Below, one piece after another: positions 6,610 to 12,597 of a DNA stretch of 16,978 bases. Both the position numbers and the translations under genes were made by a program. The notes under the pieces were generated by a model. That model did not search any database. It was not told the origin of the DNA and saw only the letters and a list, made by a program, of their open reading frames with translations. The stretch is from an uncultured Collinsella sp. Its GTDB lineage: Bacteria > Actinomycetota > Coriobacteriia > Coriobacteriales > Coriobacteriaceae. Location: NCBI GenBank assembly GCA_902479205.1, contig CABSNX010000015.1:1-16978 (forward strand), read 5' to 3'. Numbering within the stretch: position 1 is the first letter of the stretch; each line of letters begins with the position of its first letter.

Positions 6610-8293
6610 GTTTCTGGGATTTGCCTGGGAGCTGTTGGCAAAGGTCGTCTACAACGTCGTTGCCGTCGTGAGCTCCATCCTTGACCTGCTGGTGTTTGGC
6701 TGGGTTGAGTACTTCAACATCTTTATGACCTACTTCACCACGTTTGACCTGGTGGGCAAGATCGGCGCGGTCATTCTGCTTGCCATGCTCATCGCGGTCC
6801 CCGTGCTGATTGTGGCCATTCTGGTCCACCGCTACCGCATCAACCGCCGCCTGCATCGCGACGACACGTCCAACAAGGCGCTCTATCGCGAGATCGGCCG
6901 CCTCAACAAGCAGGTGCTCGACCTCATGGACGAGAAGAACAAGCTGCTGGCGCTCAAGGTCAATGCCATGGGCGGCACCAAGCAGATTCCGTACGTGGGC
7001 GCCTCGGCCCTGGCCGACGACCACCTGCCCACGGTGGGCAACGTGGTGGGCGCCGCCGCGGGCGCGCCTGCGAGCGAGGGCGCCACGGCTGCCGTGGTGT
7101 CGGGCAACGCGTCGCTCGCGCTCGATGGCGAGGGCGTCAAGGACGCCGCGGCCGCTATGGCCAAGGCCACCGTCGAGGCCAAGACTCTTGCCGAGGAAAA
7201 AGAGATCGCCCAGGCCAACCGCTTCCCCAAGCTGTCCCTTGTGGACCTTAAGTACCGCGACTGGGAGCCCCCGGTCTACGACGATGCCATCTCGCTGGAG
7301 GACTTTGTCGACAGCTTCCGCGCGTTCGCCTGCAGCCAGATGAAGCTCTACTACACGCCCGAGGTCATCCGCCGCTTTGTGGCCGGCATGGCCGCCTCCA
7401 AGCTGCTGATTCTGGAGGGCATTTCGGGTACCGGTAAGACGTCGCTGCCATACAGCTTTAGCCGCTATCTGGACAACCCCGCAACCATCGTGTCGGTGCA
7501 GCCGAGTTTTCGCGATCGCACCGAGGTGCTGGGCTACTTCAACGAGTTTTCCAAGCGCTTTAACGAGACAGAGTTCCTCCGTGCCGTGTACGAGGCGGGG
7601 CTGCGCCAGGACCCGTCCATGATCGTGCTCGACGAGATGAACCTCGCCCGCGTGGAGTACTACTTTGCCGAGATCCTGTCGGTGCTCGAGATGCCCAGCC
7701 ACGACGAGTGGGTGCTCGACCTGGTGCCTACCCAGTGGGCCGCCGACCCCAAGGGTCTGCACGACGGAAAGCTCACCATTCCCGACAGCCTGTGGTTTAT
7801 CGGCACGGCCAACAACGACGACTCTACCTTTACCATCACGGACAAGGTGTACGACCGCGCGATTCCCATCGAGCTCAACGAGCGCGCCGACGCGTTTGAG
7901 TGCGAGCCGCACGAGCGCGTGCACGTGACGGCCGAGCATCTGCAGTATCTGTTCCAGAAGGCCAAGGTCGAGTACGTGATCGACGAGGAGCTGCTCCAGA
8001 AGATGCACAAGCTGGACCAGTACCTGCAGACCCGCTTTAAGCTGGCCTTTGGTAACCGTATCATCAAGCAGATGTACGACTTTATCCCCGTGTACGTGGC
8101 GTGCGGCGGCACCGAGCTGGGCGGCATGGACTACATCATCGCCCGCAAGGTGCTCAAGAAGTTTGAGTCCATGAACGTGAGCTTTGTGCGCGACGAGATG
8201 AAGGGCCTGATCGAGTACATCGAGAAGACCTTTGGCGAGGGCGGCCTGCCCGATTCTGTCATGTATCTGCAGCGGATCCAGAACTTCTACTAA
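6602..8293 (+). CDS. Membrane-anchored McrB-like AAA+ ATPase
   Basis: This 563-aa protein has an N-terminal membrane region (hydrophobic about 9-33 and 53-76), a basic segment (RYRINRRLHR, 78-86), a short coiled coil (about 92-120) and an Ala/Gly-rich linker. The AAA+ domain of the McrB/GTPase-subunit type occupies about 245-470. Walker A is GISGTGKT (273-280). Walker B is MIVLDEMNLARVEYYF (340-355), the typical McrB form. Sensor-1 is FIGTANNDD (399-407), followed by DKVYDRA with Arg419 as a likely arginine finger or sensor. McrB normally couples nucleotide hydrolysis to McrC nuclease, and its usual N-terminal DNA-binding domain is here replaced by membrane helices. It overlaps the first signal peptidase and is followed, after 99 nt, by an McrC/DUF2357-like partner. 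I infer an ATPase working at the membrane on surface-protein export or assembly, not DNA restriction. The ATPase call is secure; the role is not. Confidence 0.87.
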   Translation: MSEFLGFAWELLAKVVYNVVAVVSSILDLLVFGWVEYFNIFMTYFTTFDLVGKIGAVILLAMLIAVPVLIVAILVHRYRINRRLHRDDTSNKALYREIGRLNKQVLDLMDEKNKLLALKVNAMGGTKQIPYVGASALADDHLPTVGNVVGAAAGAPASEGATAAVVSGNASLALDGEGVKDAAAAMAKATVEAKTLAEEKEIAQANRFPKLSLVDLKYRDWEPPVYDDAISLEDFVDSFRAFACSQMKLYYTPEVIRRFVAGMAASKLLILEGISGTGKTSLPYSFSRYLDNPATIVSVQPSFRDRTEVLGYFNEFSKRFNETEFLRAVYEAGLRQDPSMIVLDEMNLARVEYYFAEILSVLEMPSHDEWVLDLVPTQWAADPKGLHDGKLTIPDSLWFIGTANNDDSTFTITDKVYDRAIPIELNERADAFECEPHERVHVTAEHLQYLFQKAKVEYVIDEELLQKMHKLDQYLQTRFKLAFGNRIIKQMYDFIPVYVACGGTELGGMDYIIARKVLKKFESMNVSFVRDEMKGLIEYIEKTFGEGGLPDSVMYLQRIQNFY

Positions 8294-8305
8294 TGCCGTA
8301 AGCGC

Positions 8306-8361
8306 GGGGCGTGGGACAAGACAATCAGTAGCGTTTGCCCAGTGTGGTGTCGTCACGCCCC
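8306..8361 (+). repeat. Inverted repeat between the ATPase and DUF2357 genes
   Basis: GGGGCGTG (8306-8313) pairs with CACGCCCC (8354-8361), with further weak pairing inside (GGACA against TGT) and a long ~30-nt loop. There is no T tract, so it is not a standard terminator. It occupies the largest gap in the operon and could modulate mRNA stability or expression of the downstream genes. Confidence 0.4.
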
Positions 8362-8392
8362 TTACCGATCGATACAACCTATGGAGTAACCC

Positions 8393-10606
8393 ATGTCCGA
8401 GACCATTCAGGACCTCTATACCAGCTTCTCCGAGCAAATGGAGCCTATCCAGGAGGACAGCCGCTACTTCCGTTATCTGTTTGAGATGGCGCAGGCCTCG
8501 GGCACCACGATCGAGCAGCAGCGCGAGGAGCTCGTCAAGGTGGTGGACGAGGAATGGATCAGCATGATCGAGGACTCGCTCGACGCCATCAACACCATCA
8601 TCGAAAATCCGCGCCGCTTTATCACCACCGAGGAAGAGGTGGTGCCGGTCTCGCTCGCCAAAAAGATCAGCGCCGACAGCGTCCGTCACCTGAGCCAGAA
8701 CACGCAGTTCCTGGCGCCGAGCGACGATGGTGGCGTCCACCCCACGCGCATCCTCAACGTCAACACCGTCGAGACGTACGACCTGTACGAGAACCGCTTT
8801 ATCTACCACCTGATTCAGCGCCTGCTGACGTTTGTGGACAAGCGTACCGACGTGATCTTTTGGTCGACGGGCAACGAGATCCGCAACCGCTTTAAGATGC
8901 ACAGCAAGATCGACGACGCGTACGAGGAGATCGAGTACAACGTCGAGATGACGGTCAAGAATCGCCAGAGCTTTGCCGAGAACGATGCCGACAACATGGA
9001 CGTCTTTATGCGCATCGACCGCGTGCGCCGTCTGGTCATGGCGCTGCGCGGCGCGTCGTTCTGCCAGATTATGAACGGCTGCAGCGCGGTCCGCAGCCCC
9101 ATCCAGCGCACCAACCTCATCATGAAGGACCCCAACTACCGCAAGTGCTACCAGCTGTGGCAGTTTATGGAGCGCTACGACAAGGTGGGCTACAACATCG
9201 ACGTGCAGCAGCAGGCGCTGGCGTTCGATGACGAGTACATGGTGCAGATGTACACCAACCTCATCAACAACTACACCGTCTTTAAGAGCCTGACCGACGA
9301 CGAGCGCAACCTGCAGGAGCTCGAGAGCGTGCATCCCGAGCCGGTGGCGCCCAAGTTTATTAAGGAGATTAAGGAGGTGCAGGTCGATAGCCCCGACCTG
9401 CCCGATGTCGAGGTCCGTCGCGTGTTTGTGGAGGAGGTCACGCAGGCCCAGCTCGATGCCGAGCAGGCGCTGGCCGAGGCTCGCGAGCAGATTGAGGAGC
9501 TGCAGGGGCAGGTCAAGTCCTGGAAGGTGCAGGCGCACGCGCTGACCGACGAGCGCGACGACCTGGCCGACGAGCTGGACGAGGCCAAGACGCGTGAGCT
9601 GGCGTTGACGCAGCGCGCTCAGATGGCCGAGGCTGATGTTGAGGAACTGCGTGGCTCGCTGGAGGATGTCGAGGCGGGCAAGAAAGCTGCCGAGGCCGAC
9701 GCTGTCGAGGCGCGTGAGACCGCGGCGGTGCAGCTTGAGCAGGTGCGTGCCGAGGCCGATGCCGAGGTCGCGGCCGCTCGCGCCGATGCCGACGCCAAGA
9801 TTGCGGCCGCCGAGCAGGCGGCCGCCGAGCAGGTCGCGCAGGTCAAGAGCGAGTCCGCCGCGGCTCTGGCTGCCAAGGCGGCGGCCGATGCCGCCGAGCT
9901 GCAGGCCACCAAGGACGCTGCTGCGGCCGAGCTTGCCGGTGTGCGTGAGGCCTCTGCCAAGGAGGTGGCCGAGCTGCATGCCAAGCTGGACGCCGCCCAG
10001 CTGCAGATTGAGGAAGTGCAGCTGACGGCCGAGCGCGATGCCCGTGCCGCGGCCGAGGCGGCCGACGCCGCCGCTGCTGTGGCGGAGCAGAAGCTCGCCG
10101 ACACCGTTGCCGCGGCCGAGGAGAAGGTTTCCGCTGCTCAGCAGGCCGCCGATTCTGCCGTCGAGCGGGCTGCGATGGACGCCAGCGAGAAGGTCGCCGC
10201 AGCCGCTGCCGAGCGCGATGCTGCCACGCGTGCCGCCGAGGAGGCCCGTGCCGACGCCGATGCGCGTATCGCCGCGGCCGAGCTTGAGGCAGGGGAGCGC
10301 ATCGAGCAGGAGGTTGCCGACGTCCGCGCCGCTTGCGAGCACGAGCTCGAGGCCGCCCGCGCGGAGATGCAGCAACGCTTGGACTCGTTGGCGCATGAGC
10401 TGGAGCAGGCCGAGCGCGATCGCGCCCGTGCCGAGCGCCGTGCCGAGGGCAACAGCCTGTCGCGCTATCTTCTGGCCCGCCTGCGCGGCGAGGCTGGCGA
10501 GGGCGTGGCCGCTGCGCCTGACGAGGATGGCGCTTCTGCGGCGGATGTCACCGAGGCCGAGGTCGCTGCTGACCCCGAGACTTCCGCAAAGGACGACGAC
10601 AAGTGA
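8393..10606 (+). CDS. DUF2357 (McrC-like) protein with long C-terminal coiled coil
   Basis: This 737-aa protein starts at ATG 8393 with GGAG about 9 nt upstream. Residues ~1-305 resemble DUF2357, the family of McrC-type partners of McrB ATPases. The key blocks are TVETYDLYENRFIYHLI (125-141) and RSPIQRTNLIMKDPNYRKCY (234-253). DUF2357 proteins usually carry a PD-(D/E)XK nuclease after this region. Here, from about 345 to 690, the chain is instead a nearly continuous Ala/Glu/Arg-rich heptad sequence typical of a long parallel coiled coil, followed by an acidic tail (about 705-737). No nuclease motif, signal peptide or membrane helix is seen. With the membrane-bound McrB-like ATPase next door it probably forms a cytoplasmic rod or adaptor that docks on the ATPase ring. 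This is inferred from families and gene order. Its stop overlaps the next start. Confidence 0.78.
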   Translation: MSETIQDLYTSFSEQMEPIQEDSRYFRYLFEMAQASGTTIEQQREELVKVVDEEWISMIEDSLDAINTIIENPRRFITTEEEVVPVSLAKKISADSVRHLSQNTQFLAPSDDGGVHPTRILNVNTVETYDLYENRFIYHLIQRLLTFVDKRTDVIFWSTGNEIRNRFKMHSKIDDAYEEIEYNVEMTVKNRQSFAENDADNMDVFMRIDRVRRLVMALRGASFCQIMNGCSAVRSPIQRTNLIMKDPNYRKCYQLWQFMERYDKVGYNIDVQQQALAFDDEYMVQMYTNLINNYTVFKSLTDDERNLQELESVHPEPVAPKFIKEIKEVQVDSPDLPDVEVRRVFVEEVTQAQLDAEQALAEAREQIEELQGQVKSWKVQAHALTDERDDLADELDEAKTRELALTQRAQMAEADVEELRGSLEDVEAGKKAAEADAVEARETAAVQLEQVRAEADAEVAAARADADAKIAAAEQAAAEQVAQVKSESAAALAAKAAADAAELQATKDAAAAELAGVREASAKEVAELHAKLDAAQLQIEEVQLTAERDARAAAEAADAAAAVAEQKLADTVAAAEEKVSAAQQAADSAVERAAMDASEKVAAAAAERDAATRAAEEARADADARIAAAELEAGERIEQEVADVRAACEHELEAARAEMQQRLDSLAHELEQAERDRARAERRAEGNSLSRYLLARLRGEAGEGVAAAPDEDGASAADVTEAEVAADPETSAKDDDK

Positions 10607-11310
10607 TGAAGCACGTGCTCCGCGTGATCAACGTGCTGGCGACCGTGGTGATCCTGGTCGCCTTTGTGGTGTTGCTGCGCACGGTGTTCACGCCCGCCGG
10701 CGAGATTCCCACCATCATGGGCTACGGCTTTATGCGTACACTGACCGGCTCGATGGAGCCGGCGATTCCCGTGCATTCGTTTATCGTCGTCGATACCGAC
10801 AACAGCCAGGTCTACCAGGCGGGCGATATCATCACCTTCCATTCGTCCGATGACGCGCTGGAGGGTTCGCTCAACACGCATCGCATCGTTACCGTGGAGG
10901 CCGCGGCCGACGGCACGCCGGTCTACCGCACCAAGGGCGACGCCAATCCGGTTGAGGACGCCGCGCCCGTGCCCGCCGCCGACGTGGTGGGTCGCGTGGT
11001 CTTTGTCTCGGCGGGGCTGGGCGTGGTGGTCTCGTTGCTCACCAACCCGCTGCTGTTCTTCCCGCTTATCGTGGTGCCGCTGATCGTGCTGCTGGTGCTC
11101 GAGATTCGCCATATGGTCAAGACCACACAAGAGGTGTCACGCGCCGAGGACGAGGCCGCCCTGCGTGCTGCCGTGGAGCAGATTCGCGAAAAGCGTCGCC
11201 GCGAGCAGGAAGACCAGGACAGCGCCAAGGAGCAGAGCGACGGCGAGCATACTGGGGAAAGTGTGGAAACCGATCCCGGCGCCCTAGACGATTCCAACCG
11301 CTCGGCATAG
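10606..11310 (+). CDS. SipW-type (ER-type) signal peptidase I, second copy
   Basis: This 234-aa membrane protease has its ATG at 10606 sharing one base with the upstream stop (TGATG), a classic coupled junction; a GTG at 10603 is possible but less likely. The motifs are an N-terminal membrane segment (about 7-27), LTGSMEPAIP with catalytic Ser49, NTHRI with His92, and RTKGDANPVED with Asp112 and Asp118. A C-terminal membrane pair or hairpin spans about 133-167, followed by a charged tail rich in Glu, Arg and Lys (about 175-225). It is clearly diverged from the first copy: box B is SGSM-type here and SDSM-type there, and the linker after Ser differs. The two enzymes may therefore have different substrates among the four YAWF proteins. 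It ends the operon; no clear terminator follows. Confidence 0.87.
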   Translation: MKHVLRVINVLATVVILVAFVVLLRTVFTPAGEIPTIMGYGFMRTLTGSMEPAIPVHSFIVVDTDNSQVYQAGDIITFHSSDDALEGSLNTHRIVTVEAAADGTPVYRTKGDANPVEDAAPVPAADVVGRVVFVSAGLGVVVSLLTNPLLFFPLIVVPLIVLLVLEIRHMVKTTQEVSRAEDEAALRAAVEQIREKRRREQEDQDSAKEQSDGEHTGESVETDPGALDDSNRSA

Positions 11311-11388
11311 CTCTTCGGTGCCTTTTGTCCCTGCAATTTGGACGCCCATAGATGTTCCGAATCATCTGCTTTTTCATGCCGATATTCG

Positions 11389-11397
11389 TGCTACAGT
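11389..11397 (+). promoter_or_regulatory. Possible extended -10 promoter for the EamA gene
   Basis: TG-C-TACAGT is an extended -10 match about 38 nt before the start codon, in a 125-nt intergenic gap that is AT-richer than its surroundings. It resembles the TGCTATCTT element before the first gene. No convincing -35 is seen. Together with the gap it suggests that the transporter is transcribed separately from the surface-protein operon. Confidence 0.4.
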
Positions 11398-11435
11398 TTG
11401 AGCGCTTTGTTGCCAATTGATTTCGGGGGAGTGGA

Positions 11436-12458
11436 ATGGAGCAGGAGCGCACAGCGCAGCGTGCACGCAAAAAGGCTTCGGTACCGATGACGGCGGCGTC
11501 CGATTTTGTCGTGCCCGAGGGAACTGACGAGCTCAGCCGCAGCACCCGCCGTGCATGGCGCGACCGCCTCAACGATGCGTCGTCGCGCAAGATGATTACG
11601 GGCGTTCTGGCCACGCTGGCGGGCGGTTCGTTTTGGGGTTTTTCGGGCACCAGCGCGAGCTTTCTGTTCGATACCTACCATGTCGATACGCTGTGGCTCA
11701 TGAGCGTGCGCCAGATTCTTGCCGGCCTGCTCTTTATGGCCGTGGTGGTCACGCGCGATCGCGAGCGTCTGGTTAGGCTCTGGACCACGCCCGCCGACCG
11801 TAGGCAACTGCTGCTTTTTACCGCTTTTGGCCTGCTGTTCAACCAGTTCTGCTATCTTTCGGCCGTGCGTCTGACCAATGCCGGAACCGCGACGGTGCTC
11901 CAGTGCCTGCAGCTGGTCATCATCATGGGTTACGCCTGCGTGGTCGATCGCCGCATGCCGCGCGCTCGCGAGACGATCGGCATTGGTCTGGCCCTCGGTG
12001 GCACCTTTTTAATCGCTACCGGCGGCGACCCGACCAGTTTGAGCATATCGCCGCTTGGTCTGGTCGCAGGCCTTATGTGTGCGGTTAGCGCAGCCTGTAT
12101 GGCGGTGATTCCCGCCAAGATTCTGCCCGAATACGGCAGCCCCATCGTTACAGGCTCTGCCATGCTCACAGCGGGCGTGGTCTCGTGCGTCTTCGTGCAG
12201 CCGTGGGCTCATATGCCGGCGCTCGATGCTGCCGGTATCGAGGCGCTCGCGGTGTTTGTGGTCATTGGCTCGTTTTTTGCCTACATGCTGTATATGCAGG
12301 GCGTTAAGGACATCGGCTCGGTGCGTGCGAGCCTCATCGGAACCGTGGAGCCGGTCTCGGCGACCATCACCAGCGCCGTTATGCTGGGCACGGTTTTTTT
12401 GCCGACCGATCTTATCGGCTTTGCCATGATCATCATGATGATGTTCCTGACGGTATAG
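11436..12458 (+). CDS. EamA/DMT-family membrane transporter
   Basis: This 340-aa protein starts at ATG 11436, with GGGGGAG 4-10 nt upstream. A ~50-residue hydrophilic, basic N-terminus precedes about ten hydrophobic segments (roughly 54-75, 86-106, 124-143, 149-169, 180-196, 205-227, 236-256, 268-288, 296-318, 324-340), arranged as two repeats of five as in drug/metabolite transporters. The signatures are WGFSGTSASFLF in the first helix (67-78), ALYL-like LLFNQFCYLSAVRLTNAGTATVL (133-155), and RASLIGTVEPVSATI (297-311), the EamA second-repeat motif. The substrate cannot be told from sequence; relatives export amino acids, metabolites or drugs. The C-terminus ends right after the last helix, slightly short but not obviously truncated. 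Confidence 0.9.
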   Translation: MEQERTAQRARKKASVPMTAASDFVVPEGTDELSRSTRRAWRDRLNDASSRKMITGVLATLAGGSFWGFSGTSASFLFDTYHVDTLWLMSVRQILAGLLFMAVVVTRDRERLVRLWTTPADRRQLLLFTAFGLLFNQFCYLSAVRLTNAGTATVLQCLQLVIIMGYACVVDRRMPRARETIGIGLALGGTFLIATGGDPTSLSISPLGLVAGLMCAVSAACMAVIPAKILPEYGSPIVTGSAMLTAGVVSCVFVQPWAHMPALDAAGIEALAVFVVIGSFFAYMLYMQGVKDIGSVRASLIGTVEPVSATITSAVMLGTVFLPTDLIGFAMIIMMMFLTV

Positions 12459-12470
12459 CTTACGCCGCTG

Positions 12471-12486
12471 CCTAGACGGACACGGT
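12471..12486 (+). repeat. 16-nt intergenic repeat, copy 2
   Basis: CCTAGACGGACACGGT lies just after the transporter stop and differs at one base from the sequence at 5831-5846. Both copies are on the + strand in gene gaps. Confidence 0.35.
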
Positions 12487-12489
12487 GTT

Positions 12490-12514
12490 GCACCACAATT
12501 CCGCGAATTGGTGC
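12490..12514. other. Hairpin after the EamA gene
   Basis: GCACC, a 2-nt bulge (AC), then AATTC pair with GAATT and GGTGC around a CGC loop. No T tract follows on either strand, so it may be a non-canonical terminator or a palindromic binding site. It sits 32 nt past the transporter stop. Confidence 0.4.
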
Positions 12515-12527
12515 CTGCATCTGGAGT

Positions 12528-12582
12528 TTAACTGACGATACCAAATATGTCATAAACTAATAGCGTTATTGACTTTTAGTAT
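12528..12582 (+). promoter_or_regulatory. AT-rich putative promoter region of the DUF4012-glmM pair
   Basis: This is the only AT-rich stretch in the gap before ATG 12598. Candidates are TTAACT (12528-12533) 17 nt ahead of CATAAA, or a TAGTAT -10 at 12577-12582 without a good -35. I cannot choose between them. A promoter here is expected because the gene follows a 139-nt gap. Confidence 0.3.
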
Positions 12583-12597
12583 TGCGAGGACTCCTCT

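Noticed and set aside
6482..10396. 1304-codon open frame on the - strand
   Set aside because: It lies opposite three well-supported genes, has low-complexity Leu/His/Gly/Arg content and no recognisable domain. It is a by-product of GC-rich codon use in the sense strand.
6602..10606. Simple McrBC restriction system
   Set aside because: No nuclease motif is seen in the McrC-like partner, the ATPase carries membrane helices, and the genes are embedded among signal peptidases and exported proteins.
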